NCBI GenBank assembly: GCA_013791585.1
Contig: VMTK01000020.1
Location: 1 to 59,666, forward strand
Reading direction: 5' to 3'
Length of the DNA stretch: 59,666 nucleotides
Source of the DNA: Candidatus Falkowiibacteriota bacterium
GTDB taxonomy: Bacteria > Patescibacteriota > Patescibacteriia > Patescibacteriales > VMTK01
Shown here: positions 15,703 through 24,165 of the stretch, in pieces
Layout: each line of letters begins with the position of its first letter
Numbering within the stretch: position 1 is the first letter of the stretch
Translations under genes and position numbers: made by a program
Notes under the pieces: model-generated
Told to the model about the DNA's origin: nothing
The model's input: the letters and a program-made list of their open reading frames with translations, nothing else
Databases searched by the model: none

Positions 15703-16362
15703 TTATTTTTTAATCACGCCTATCACCTTGCCGCTAATGCAAAAATCATCATCTGGGTGAAGGTATATTGGCTCGTAATCAAACGAAGAATCTGCTTTTA
15801 AAACTATTTGTCCATTTTTCTGGTCATCAATAAATTTTTTAATCGTAGCTTTGTTGTCAATAATCGCTAACACAGCATCTCCCGTTTCCGCATTTTTATC
15901 ATCACTATCTAAAATTACAAAATCGCCATCCTTAATGCGCTTGCCTTTAATTTCTGCACGATTCATTGACGAGCCATCGGCTTTTATAGCATAAAGACCT
16001 TTGGGTTTTAATCGCCCGACTAACTTGCTTGATATTCTTAAAAATCCTTGAAAATTTTGCTCGGCGAAAATAGTAGCTGGGCCACAATTTGCCGTACCAA
16101 TAATTGGAATGGAAAAAAGGCGATTGGTTTTTTCAAGCAATCCTTTAGCCCACCCGGGCTCAGTATTTGTTCGCTCCATCATTCCTCTTGCCCTGTCTAT
16201 CTGTAAAAATCCCTTCTTTTGCAATTGCAAAAGATGGTGTTTAATCTTCTGTGGAGATTCTTTTTGCATGCCAATTTCAGCCGCCATTTCCCGAAGACTC
16301 AATTTTGCTAAATTTTTTCTTTTTGAAAGCTCCAAGAGCTTTTTTTGTATTATATGCATCAT
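15703..16362 (-). CDS. LexA/UmuD-like self-cleaving repressor (copy 1)
   Basis: 219 residues. An N-terminal winged-helix-like part (about 1-75) is followed by a peptidase S24 domain. The expected autocleavage site is Cys93-Gly94 in GTANCGPA, the Cys-Gly form known from UmuD rather than LexA's Ala-Gly. Catalytic Ser132 (GSSMNRA) and Lys175 (KATIKKF) are present. First gene of an operon with the NYN-PLD gene. Its promoter (TATAAT, with a TTGCGT -35) is divergent from that of the GIY-YIG-like gene, so it may control both. A paralogue lies at 50460-51092. Confidence 0.85.
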   Translation of the reverse strand: MMHIIQKKLLELSKRKNLAKLSLREMAAEIGMQKESPQKIKHHLLQLQKKGFLQIDRARGMMERTNTEPGWAKGLLEKTNRLFSIPIIGTANCGPATIFAEQNFQGFLRISSKLVGRLKPKGLYAIKADGSSMNRAEIKGKRIKDGDFVILDSDDKNAETGDAVLAIIDNKATIKKFIDDQKNGQIVLKADSSFDYEPIYLHPDDDFCISGKVIGVIKK

Positions 16363-16417
16363 ATAAACATTATATCAAAGTCTTTTAGAATACGCAAACC
16401 CTTTAAATCGGTAAAAC

Positions 16418-16532
16418 TTGACAGATATTTTAAATTTGCTATAATACTAAATAAGAGTACTCTCCTCGCTCCTCGGAGGCGAGCTAATTAACCAGATCGA
16501 AGTCCGGGGCGCAGATCAAAACAAACAATAAA
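16418..16532 (+). promoter_or_regulatory. Promoter, possible operator and structured leader of the GIY-YIG-like gene
   Basis: TTGACA (16418-16423), 16 nt, TATAAT (16440-16445). The perfect palindrome AGAGTACTCT (16454-16463) lies at the expected start point and is a candidate repressor site. The leader then folds as CTCGC..CC / GGAGGCGAG and a second loop bounded by GATC copies. The start codon at 16533 has no Shine-Dalgarno site. Confidence 0.65.
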
Positions 16533-16838
16533 ATGGCTGAAACAAAAGACACCATAATAGATGCTATCAAAAACCTGATTTCCGAAAACGGCGGTAAATA
16601 TTCCGATTACTATGTCGGAATTACTGATGGTCCTAAAGAAAGGCTGTTTGAACAGCATAAAGTCAGTAAAAACGGCATTTATGATTATTGGGAAGCACTA
16701 AATGCGAACTCTGCTCGTGCGGTTGAAAAATACTGCATTAATCAGTTCAGCACTGATGGAGGAACAGGCGGCGGGGACGATAGTTCTAAATTCGTCTATG
16801 CCTACAAAAAAACATCTTACACCGACGAAGATGCTTAA
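16533..16838 (+). CDS. Small GIY-YIG-like protein
   Basis: 101 residues. YYVGITDGPKERLFEQH (about 26-42) fits a GIY-YIG nuclease beta-hairpin and the following helix with Arg; a downstream Glu is in NSARAVEKYCI. The C-terminal part has GGTGGGDDSSKFVYAYKK. Stand-alone and small, so perhaps a nicking or repair enzyme, or a degenerate nuclease. It is transcribed from its own promoter, divergent from the LexA/UmuD-like gene. Confidence 0.65.
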   Translation: MAETKDTIIDAIKNLISENGGKYSDYYVGITDGPKERLFEQHKVSKNGIYDYWEALNANSARAVEKYCINQFSTDGGTGGGDDSSKFVYAYKKTSYTDEDA

Positions 16839-16982
16839 AAACAAAAACTCAAAATAAAAATTAGCATGGGGAGAACAGAAATTAATTTCTGTTCTCTTTA
16901 TTTCCATTAATTTATTTTCAACAACTTTCCTCTCTTCCTCCCCCAACTCATACAGCTCAAAAACCCTCTCATCAATCTCTTG

Positions 16983-17393
16983 CTATTTGGAATTTAAAAA
17001 TTCAATTATTTTCTCAATACTTGCTTCAAATTTTTTCAGCACCTCGTGCTCCCAAACCCTTAGAACCCGCCATCCCTCTCTTTTTAGTTTTGCTCTAATC
17101 CGCCTATCCCTTTTAATATTACTCCCTATTTTTTCCTGCCAGTATTTTTTAGGCAGCCTCTTCTTTTGTTTTGAAAACCGATAGCCGTGCCAGAAATCCC
17201 CGTCAATAAACACCGCTTTTTTCTTGCGCGGAAGCGCGATATCCGGATTTCCTATTGCGCGCTTATAGTGCTTTTGGAAATAAATCTTGCGTTTCCGCAA
17301 TTCTTTAAAAACTAATATTTCCGCTTTGGTGTTTTTGGAGCGGATTTTTGACATAATTTCGCTTCTTTTTTTCGGAGTAAATACATCAGCCAT
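16983..17393 (-). CDS. vsr: Very-short-patch mismatch endonuclease
   Basis: 136 residues from the ATG at 17393 (MADVFTPKKRSEIMSKIRSKNT is the family start; a longer frame to 17456 is rejected). Vsr nicks at T-G mismatches that arise by deamination of 5-methylcytosine. Visible motifs: GNPDIALPRKKKAVFIDGDFWHG with the catalytic Asp and the following Trp-His, and WRVLRVWEHEV near the end. It begins 4 nt after the stop of the endonuclease gene, in one operon with the C5-methyltransferase whose damage it repairs. Confidence 0.94.
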   Translation of the reverse strand: MADVFTPKKRSEIMSKIRSKNTKAEILVFKELRKRKIYFQKHYKRAIGNPDIALPRKKKAVFIDGDFWHGYRFSKQKKRLPKKYWQEKIGSNIKRDRRIRAKLKREGWRVLRVWEHEVLKKFEASIEKIIEFLNSK

Positions 17394-17397
17394 TTTG

Positions 17398-18516
17398 TTA
17401 GCTAAGGTTATTTTTAAACTCTTCGTATTTGCCGAGAGAAACAAAATTAATTTCAAATTCCAAATCGCTGATTTTGTCGATTCTGACAGAATCTATTCCT
17501 AAAATCTGCAATTTTTCAAAAGTAAGCAATTCTCCCTCTTTTAGTTTTAAAATATCTCTTAAGATCCATTTTCCGAGCTCTCTGTTGGAATATGACATCA
17601 AAGCTTTTCCTCCGTCTTGGCATATTTTTGACTGCATAACATTTCCATTCGGAAGCTTGAGATTGAAAGGAGTGTCGCGATTTGGGAAAAAATTCGGAAA
17701 ATTTTTATGGACTTCAGCAGGAATAGGAATATAAACTTCATCTTGGTGCCTTGCCCGCCCGCTTGCGTTCCACTGGTTAAGGCCGCTTCTTTCAAAAACG
17801 GTTTGATCTTTTCCGTAAAGAGGCAGATATACCGTCTGCTTTATTCTTTTTTCTTTTTCAAAAAGCAATCCTCCCTGCTTAAACAGTTTTCTTAATTCTT
17901 CAAATGGATCTTTTAAAATTTCAACATTGAAATCATAAGTAATCGGTCTTGTTACGAATCTTTTAGTAAGAGTGCTTTTTGAAAGAAGAAAAGAATATTC
18001 ATTTTTGCCGTCATCAAATACTATAGAGCTTTTATTTTTCTTAAATTTTTTTATGTTTGCGATGTCCAATTTGTCCATCGGCTCCTCAAAAATTAAAAAT
18101 TTTTCTTTTTCTCTTAAAACACAGTGATATATGGAATTTTTTAATCCGTGGGCATTTTCCGTAAATTCAATTCTGGCGTTTCTTAATTCTGCTACTTTTA
18201 AGATCAGCTTATCCGGACTCAAATTATCATAAAGCGGCTTGTCATTATTGAATTCCGCCACCTTTTGAAAAGTTTTGTAATTGCCGGAAAGAAAAGTTTT
18301 TAATCCGATTCCTAAATCTTTTTTCTTCGCGTCGGCAGATACATCGCTTCTTGATAAATCTTCGGCTTCAAATGCCCTGCAGAATATTTTTTCAGCAATC
18401 CTGTAATATAAATACGGCGCAGGCGAATCTGAAAACAAATTAGACAAGCTTCCTGCAATTTTAAGAAAACTTTGATATTCTTGTTTTTGCTGTTTTGATT
18501 GATTTTGTAAAAACAT
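17398..18516 (-). CDS. Type II restriction endonuclease with an NgoFVII-like C-terminal domain
   Basis: 372 residues. The C-terminal half (GRARHQDEVYIPIPAEVHK, RDTPFNLKLPNG, ICQDGGKALMS, LGKWILRDIL) matches the DNA-recognition domain I know from NgoFVII-type enzymes. The N-terminal part lacks the PLD motif of NgoFVII. It has instead DVSADAKKKDLGIGLKTF (about 58-75), which looks like a PD-(D/E)xK core with Lys in GLKTF. So this seems to be a combination of a different nuclease with the same recognition domain. It starts 4 bp after the methyltransferase stop. Confidence 0.8.
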   Translation of the reverse strand: MFLQNQSKQQKQEYQSFLKIAGSLSNLFSDSPAPYLYYRIAEKIFCRAFEAEDLSRSDVSADAKKKDLGIGLKTFLSGNYKTFQKVAEFNNDKPLYDNLSPDKLILKVAELRNARIEFTENAHGLKNSIYHCVLREKEKFLIFEEPMDKLDIANIKKFKKNKSSIVFDDGKNEYSFLLSKSTLTKRFVTRPITYDFNVEILKDPFEELRKLFKQGGLLFEKEKRIKQTVYLPLYGKDQTVFERSGLNQWNASGRARHQDEVYIPIPAEVHKNFPNFFPNRDTPFNLKLPNGNVMQSKICQDGGKALMSYSNRELGKWILRDILKLKEGELLTFEKLQILGIDSVRIDKISDLEFEINFVSLGKYEEFKNNLS

Positions 18517-18520
18517 ATTT

Positions 18521-20272
18521 TTAACAAGCTAAAGCTTTTTTTATATTAACAGCAATTCTTTCCATAACTGGAACAGAAACAGAATTGCCGAATTGCTTAT
18601 AAAGCGCAGAATCTGCAATATTCGGCAGCTTAAAATCTTTAGGGAAACCTTGAAAATTGGCGCATTCCCGGGGCGTTAGTTTGCGTATGCCTTTTTTATT
18701 AAGCACTAGCGGAACATTGTGTCCGCCCATCCCCATATTCGCTGTCAGTGTCGGGCATACGCCATTTTTATTTTCTCTTACATATTTTCTGCGCCATTGG
18801 TACACCGTATCTTTTTTGGTTATCTCTTTTTTAAATTTTTCATAAAGAGGCTTGCCGTTATAATAATATTTTTCCTCAACATCAGATTCAAGGCAATCGT
18901 GGATAGTTTTTGTTAATTTGATTTTCTCAGGAAATGAAAAGCGATTAAGCGCTTCTTGGTTTAAAAATCCGACAATGTAAACACGCTCCCTATTCTGGGG
19001 AATATTGCCATGTTCCATAGTATTAAGCACTTTGTCATCAACATAGTATCCTAATTTTTGAAGCTCTTTATAAATAATTCGAAATGTTTCTCCGTTATTA
19101 TGAGTTTTAAGATTTTTTACATTTTCAAGCAAAAAAGCCATCGGCTTTTTGTCTTCTAATATTCTTATAATTTCAAAAAATAAATCTCCTCTGCCCTCAT
19201 CTGTAAATCCTTTGCGGTATCCTGCTATTGAAAACGGCTGGCATGGAAAACCTCCTGTGAGCACTTCAAAATCTGGAATTAAATTTGATGAAACTTTAGC
19301 AATATCAGCGCAGATTAATGATTTTTGTTTTCTCGCAAAATTAAAGTCATAGGTAATTTTACAGCTTTTATCAAAATCATTAGAAAAAACGCATTCAAAC
19401 CCGGCTTTTTCAAACCCAATTTTTATTCCGCCGATTCCTGCAAACAAATCTATGAATGTAATTTTGTTGCTCGCATTATTATTTGGTTTATTCGTTTTGC
19501 CGGCTGTTTTAGAAATTTGCTGATTGTATTCCATTTTTTGGTCTATTAATAAATCAAAAAGCGAATGCTGAATGCCGTCTGAAATATACAAAGCGTTTTT
19601 ATCTCCTTGCTGTAAATTTCCAAAAAAACTATAAGTTTCATCGCCTGCAATAATAATAAAATCAATAACATTAATTCCCAGTATCTTGCCAGCTTCAATA
19701 ATTCTGTCAAAAATTTCTTCGTCCTGCTTGCTCGGCGATGGATCGCCGGATGGATGATTATGGACTAAAACAATACCAGCTGACCGCAATTCCAAAGCAG
19801 GCGCAAAAATTTCTCTTGGGTGGACTATCCCTTTATCCAGAGTGCCGATTGATACAATCTCTTTTCTTAATAAAGCATTTCTCGCATTCAAATAAAGGCA
19901 GGTTAAATATTCTTTTCTTTTGTCTTTTAAATCAGAATTTAAAAAAACAGCATCTTTGGCTGATAAAACAAGATTTTCTTTTGGCCCCTTTTCGTCGTAA
20001 AATCTTTTTACTAAAGCAAGCGCTGAAATAATTTGAAGCGCTTTTGCTTCTCCAATCCCAGAAATTTTAAGCAAATTTTCAACAGTCAAATCTAAAAATT
20101 TACTGCCGAATTTTCTAATAATCTGCTCCGAAAGCTTTTTGACATTTTTGCCTTTTATTCCACTGCCCAAAAGAATAGCCAAAAGCTCGCTTTTAGAAAG
20201 CGCATCAGAACCTTTAGCCAAAAATTTTTCTCTTGGCCGGTCTATTTTTGGAATATCTTTTAACTTTGGCAT
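18521..20272 (-). CDS. RadC (JAMM) - DNA cytosine-5 methyltransferase fusion
   Basis: 583 residues. N-terminal RadC/DUF2466 about 1-222: helix-hairpin-helix SGIGEAKALQ (71-80) and JAMM metal motif HNHPSGDPSPSKQD (171-184). A linker (about 223-270) leads to a complete C5-methyltransferase: motif I DLFAGIGG (275-282), catalytic PCQ (343-345), ENV (383-385), QNRERVYIVGF, LTPRECANFQGFP and final QFGNSVSVPV. It protects DNA from the neighbouring endonuclease; Vsr completes the system. RadC genes are common beside mobile and defence genes, but a RadC-Dcm single chain is unusual. The frame is continuous with no sign of a frameshift. Confidence 0.92.
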   Translation of the reverse strand: MPKLKDIPKIDRPREKFLAKGSDALSKSELLAILLGSGIKGKNVKKLSEQIIRKFGSKFLDLTVENLLKISGIGEAKALQIISALALVKRFYDEKGPKENLVLSAKDAVFLNSDLKDKRKEYLTCLYLNARNALLRKEIVSIGTLDKGIVHPREIFAPALELRSAGIVLVHNHPSGDPSPSKQDEEIFDRIIEAGKILGINVIDFIIIAGDETYSFFGNLQQGDKNALYISDGIQHSLFDLLIDQKMEYNQQISKTAGKTNKPNNNASNKITFIDLFAGIGGIKIGFEKAGFECVFSNDFDKSCKITYDFNFARKQKSLICADIAKVSSNLIPDFEVLTGGFPCQPFSIAGYRKGFTDEGRGDLFFEIIRILEDKKPMAFLLENVKNLKTHNNGETFRIIYKELQKLGYYVDDKVLNTMEHGNIPQNRERVYIVGFLNQEALNRFSFPEKIKLTKTIHDCLESDVEEKYYYNGKPLYEKFKKEITKKDTVYQWRRKYVRENKNGVCPTLTANMGMGGHNVPLVLNKKGIRKLTPRECANFQGFPKDFKLPNIADSALYKQFGNSVSVPVMERIAVNIKKALAC

Positions 20273-20484
20273 ATTCTTATATTACCATTTTTCACCGCCA
20301 AAAACAAATTCAAACCCCGCAAAAACAAAAAACAGGAACCACATGGGAATCCCGCTATTTATTCATATCACTACCCTGCCCTTTCCCCTAAAATTTTTCA
20401 ATCCAAACAAGGCATTAAATACCTTCCATAGACCCGTAACACAACTCGGCTGATTTGCGCCAAAGTATCCTTATTAAGAAATAC

Positions 20485-20510
20485 AAAAAAACCCGCGAAT
20501 TTATCGCGGG
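20485..20510 (-). terminator. Terminator of the 20524-20835 gene
   Basis: CCCGCGA-attta-TCGCGGG followed on the minus strand by GTTTTTTTG. It is 14 bp after the stop of the small membrane gene. Confidence 0.75.
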
Positions 20511-20523
20511 ATTTTAGTATCAT

Positions 20524-20835
20524 CTAAAAACTCAAATCGAAATTTCGTCTAAATTCTATGTATAAATATATATATAAAATAATATAAGGCGTAATAACTC
20601 CAAATATAATAAACTTTAATTTCTGATTTGAATTTTTAAATTCTACGAATTTATATGGGATGAAGAACAAGAAAGGCGCTATAAGTAAAATATAAGATCC
20701 AATAATCCCCGGTATATTTAATGCTGGATCATAATCTTCTAAATTATAAGCCACAACAGAAGGAACTATAATAAAAATTATCCAATATAAAATAGGGTAT
20801 AAAATAAACTTTATTTTATTATTTATTTTATTCAT
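20524..20835 (-). CDS. Small three-helix membrane protein
   Basis: 103 residues with about three membrane segments (residues 10-29, 43-60, 73-93). A ribosome-binding site (GAGAGGAATCTT) precedes the ATG. No family recognised. More AT-rich than the neighbours. Confidence 0.6.
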   Translation of the reverse strand: MNKINNKIKFILYPILYWIIFIIVPSVVAYNLEDYDPALNIPGIIGSYILLIAPFLFFIPYKFVEFKNSNQKLKFIIFGVITPYIILYIYLYIEFRRNFDLSF

Positions 20836-20884
20836 AAGATTCCTCTCTAAAAATTATTTATTAAATATTCAACATCTTCTTTTA

Positions 20885-21010
20885 TTATAGCATAAGCCCA
20901 ATCTTTAATCTTTGCTTTGCTTGTTTAGTAATCATATGAGTATGTTTATAGCTATACTCATATAATCTACCAAATCCGCGACAATTATGATACTTAAACC
21001 CTATTTGCAT
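20885..21010 (-). pseudogene. Possible transposase N-terminal fragment
   Basis: An ATG at 21008-21010 is preceded by AGGAGG at good distance and opens 41 codons ending in TAA. The peptide contains CRGFGRLYEYSYKHTH and MITKQAKQRLKI. The latter resembles the start of IS481/IS3-type integrase helix-turn-helix regions (AKxRLKI), but the frame stops at once. An inverted repeat CATACATT...AATGTATG (about 21007-21042) and a hairpin TATGAGTAT...ATACTCATA (20936-20966) accompany it. Read as an insertion-sequence remnant; uncertain. Confidence 0.35.
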
Positions 21011-21222
21011 ACATTTTGTCCTCCTGCGGAGTCCAGAATGTATGTGAAATTATTCATCAAAACAATAATTTGTGCATAAAATATATAAATATTAAGATCG
21101 TCGAAAGTTAATTTGCTAATAATATTCATGATTTTAAAATTAAATTCATTATTAATTATAATTTTAAAAGCTAAATCTCTCTAAACAGGTAACGCTCTTT
21201 TTATATTATTTTAAAATCATCT
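21011..21222. other. Intergenic stretch, nothing clear
   Basis: Very AT-rich, with no open frame or strong hairpin apart from the inverted repeat at its left edge. Confidence 0.4.
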
Positions 21223-21615
21223 TTACTTGCTCTTCTTCTTAATCAGCAATATCCCCTGCGCCAACAGCCAGCCGATGACAGTTAATGCAAAGTCCCAAAA
21301 AATATATCTGGTACCGCTGTTAAATGACGTAAATAAAATAATAGCAGCTCCTACAAGCCAAATTAACCATGGCCTCTTTTTTATTAAAAGAAAAGTTAAA
21401 AAGGATAAAAATAACAAATATCCAGCAAAAATTCCGCCTAAATAAATTTCTAATTTTGGTGCATAAATAAAAAATCCTCCCCCAATTAAATCAGGTTTAT
21501 ACGCTATAATATAAAATTTGCTAAAAATTGGCATTAATATTAATGATATTATAGCGCTTAAAAAATAAACTATAATTGCTTGTATTGATAAAGCATATTC
21601 TTTAAATTTTTTCAT
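21223..21615 (-). CDS. Four-helix membrane protein of unknown function
   Basis: 130 residues with about four membrane helices (10-30, 48-78, 84-98, 107-125). It ends KKKSK, suggesting a cytoplasmic C-terminus. It lies 7 bp downstream of the lipase gene and is probably co-transcribed with it. No family recognised. Confidence 0.65.
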   Translation of the reverse strand: MKKFKEYALSIQAIIVYFLSAIISLILMPIFSKFYIIAYKPDLIGGGFFIYAPKLEIYLGGIFAGYLLFLSFLTFLLIKKRPWLIWLVGAAIILFTSFNSGTRYIFWDFALTVIGWLLAQGILLIKKKSK

Positions 21616-21622
21616 AGTTTTT

Positions 21623-24112
21623 TTAATTTAATTTATTAATTAAGTTAATTATGTCTTTGGATAAAACATTATAAGCTATTTGGCTAATCCACGCTTTCTT
21701 TAAATAAAAATCTAATTTTTCTAAAATTTGCTCAAAAGAATTTATAATCTGCTCTTTTAATTTTTCTATGCGCGAAACCCGTTCCTCTTCTTCTATTTTA
21801 TCATAGTTTTCACTTAAATGTCTAAACTTATTATCCAAAAAATTCTGAACGTTTTGTTTGCTTATTTCTCCTCCAGCATAAAGCTCATTTAAATCTTGTA
21901 TTAAAGTATTAAAATTTATTTCCTTTTCAATCTCCAGCTCAGGAGCGCTTTCGCTGTAATTAAAATAAAAAATTTCTTCTGCTCCGTCGCTTATTATTCC
22001 GGAAATTAAATCTTCTTCCTGCTCTCCAGTGGATTCATCCTCTAAAATATCAATGCCTAATTGATATGTCCCATCATCCGTGCCTTGAAGTTTGACTTGA
22101 TAATCGCCTTCTACAGGATTGATTATGGCTGCAAATTCAACATCAGAGTTAAAGCCTGAATAAAATGCTCCTGCAATTTGGTTAATTTCAGTATCAGCAG
22201 AAAAATCTTTGCCAACCATGCTCCCATCCGGCGCGATCACCACAAAATCAACAGGCGAATACACTCTGATAAATAATATTTTCTTTATTGTTGCCCATGG
22301 TCCGCTGTAATAATCATCCGGCCGCGTGCCTGTTAAAATTTCAATTATATCATTCTGCGCTTCAGTAACTATTCCACTGTGGTCAGCATCCGCAAACTCA
22401 ACAGTGTCAACTCCGGATAAAAAGCTTAGACTTTCAGTTGGCACTGTTCCGTCGCCGTTGCCGGGTATTAAACAACTTAAATCTCCCTCTTCTAAATTTA
22501 TTGGATAGCCGTCCATCCATTTACTGTCATAAATATTTGGATCAGGAATTACTTTAATCGCGCTTAATGTGCTATTCGCGCCTGCAGAACTGTAAACATT
22601 AGTAATATTTACTCTTTGTTTTAAAATTTCTATTGCCGGCTCAACATTTAAATTTTCCAAAAATGTATTTCTGGGATATTGAATAGGATATAATCTGAAT
22701 TGCCATTCATTATTAATTTCTTCCTGCAAATAATCATAAACAGGCAACAACTGCTCTACGCTTGGAATTTGTTCTCTTATATACTGTGGCAAGCTAAAAT
22801 AACCACTTTCTATAGCTTCGATTTGGAAAATAAATTTCATAATACCGCCTAATCTTCCTGGGATATATCCCCCCTCATATGCTAAGTAATCCTTAGGCGA
22901 TCCCTGATGAGGCGTGCCTAAAAATATTAATTGATCAACATAATGCTCTGCATTGCTTTGGATATAATATCGCGCCGCCAATCCGCCCATGCTGTGCGCC
23001 ACAATATCTACTTTGCCTGTTTTGTCTTTTATCTCCAAAATTTTTTGTTTTAATAAATCCGCGGTTTCCGTGTTGCTTTGCCGCCAGTCATAGGGCAGGA
23101 GAAATAATGTTTCATTCAACTCATAACCGCTACTTACCATTGCCTCAATCAAGTTATCATAAGTATGGAGAACCGGATCTATCACCCATTCTCCGTATTT
23201 CTCCCAACTCCCCATAATCCCCGGCACGATGATCACCGGGTCAATCTCTTCATCTTTCTTTCCAGTCCATGGATCAAAAATAACTCCATCGCTAACTCTA
23301 TTGCCTTGTCCTGTTGGATTTAAAACAGCGTGATAAGGTCCTGAATCATGGCCCCACCAATTATCAGCTGCGTCTAATCGATTGGAAAGAGAGAGAATTA
23401 CGCTGGCTCCAATGTCATTATCTACAATTGAGTTATTTGTAATTTTAGGGGTTTTACTGCTCCATGATAAAACACCTGCTCTATTATTTGAAATTATGTT
23501 ATTTTCAATTGTCGGCTGGGAATCTTTAATGAAAATTCCGGAATAGCCGCTATTATTTATTTCGGAATTTCTAATAATAATATCTTTTAAATTTATGGTT
23601 ACAGCTCCCATAACAGCCCCTTCCACAGATCCGTATGAAACAACAACATGCTCCATAATTGATTGTTCGCCTTTATAAAAAAAGATTGACGTCCAGTCTC
23701 CTCTCGCGGGGCTTGTTGCTGTTCCGTCTTTGTTTGTGTCTCCTCCGGCTGAATCATCCTTGATTGAAGTAAAAATTATTTTCTCATCTTCTGTTCCTGC
23801 CGCGTTCAATCTTTCATCGATATTTAACATCGCGCCTCTGTTAAATTTTATAATTGTCCCTGGCTCAATCGTAAGTTCAGCATCAGCATAAATTGAATAT
23901 TTGATAATATAAGGGCTGTTCTCTTTGATCCACACAGTTGGAGATGTAATAGGCCGTATTACTTCTGTCGGACCTGCCGCTTGCGAGCAATTTGTTTGCG
24001 AAATAAAATAAAAACTCGCGCAAATTAACGCTAACCACATTGTTTTCTTTCTTGTTATTTTTTTAAATCTAAATTTTCTAAACATAATTTTGATTTTAAA
24101 AATCCGCCGCAA
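21623..24112 (-). CDS. Exported beta-helix protein with an LCAT-like lipase domain
   Basis: 829 residues. Signal sequence about 20-46 (after a Lys/Arg-rich start; the real start may be the second Met). Residues about 50-275 are a right-handed parallel beta-helix: repeated I-x-N-N-x-I units such as IIIRNSEINNSGYSGIFIKD, ending in NWWGHDSGPYH. From about 295 an alpha/beta-hydrolase of the LCAT/PGAP1 type: VIIVPGIMGS (oxyanion region), nucleophile elbow VDIVAHSMGG, GTPHQGSP and a late His in FADADHSGIV. The C-terminal part (about 620-829) is beta-rich then coiled. It is secreted and probably attacks ester lipids. Confidence 0.85.
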   Translation of the reverse strand: MRRIFKIKIMFRKFRFKKITRKKTMWLALICASFYFISQTNCSQAAGPTEVIRPITSPTVWIKENSPYIIKYSIYADAELTIEPGTIIKFNRGAMLNIDERLNAAGTEDEKIIFTSIKDDSAGGDTNKDGTATSPARGDWTSIFFYKGEQSIMEHVVVSYGSVEGAVMGAVTINLKDIIIRNSEINNSGYSGIFIKDSQPTIENNIISNNRAGVLSWSSKTPKITNNSIVDNDIGASVILSLSNRLDAADNWWGHDSGPYHAVLNPTGQGNRVSDGVIFDPWTGKKDEEIDPVIIVPGIMGSWEKYGEWVIDPVLHTYDNLIEAMVSSGYELNETLFLLPYDWRQSNTETADLLKQKILEIKDKTGKVDIVAHSMGGLAARYYIQSNAEHYVDQLIFLGTPHQGSPKDYLAYEGGYIPGRLGGIMKFIFQIEAIESGYFSLPQYIREQIPSVEQLLPVYDYLQEEINNEWQFRLYPIQYPRNTFLENLNVEPAIEILKQRVNITNVYSSAGANSTLSAIKVIPDPNIYDSKWMDGYPINLEEGDLSCLIPGNGDGTVPTESLSFLSGVDTVEFADADHSGIVTEAQNDIIEILTGTRPDDYYSGPWATIKKILFIRVYSPVDFVVIAPDGSMVGKDFSADTEINQIAGAFYSGFNSDVEFAAIINPVEGDYQVKLQGTDDGTYQLGIDILEDESTGEQEEDLISGIISDGAEEIFYFNYSESAPELEIEKEINFNTLIQDLNELYAGGEISKQNVQNFLDNKFRHLSENYDKIEEEERVSRIEKLKEQIINSFEQILEKLDFYLKKAWISQIAYNVLSKDIINLINKLN

Positions 24113-24165
24113 AGCAGGTTTTACCCTCCTTGAATGAGTTATTTGATTTAAATTATTTTAATGAA

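Noticed and set aside
14705-16362. Genetic code change (TGA read as an amino acid, as in Gracilibacteria)
   Set aside because: TGA is used as a natural stop in several genes (for example 2815 and 53524) and does not occur inside conserved proteins except at frameshifts.
16698-16946. 82-residue open frame on the minus strand
   Set aside because: Opposite the GIY-YIG-like gene; no start signals.
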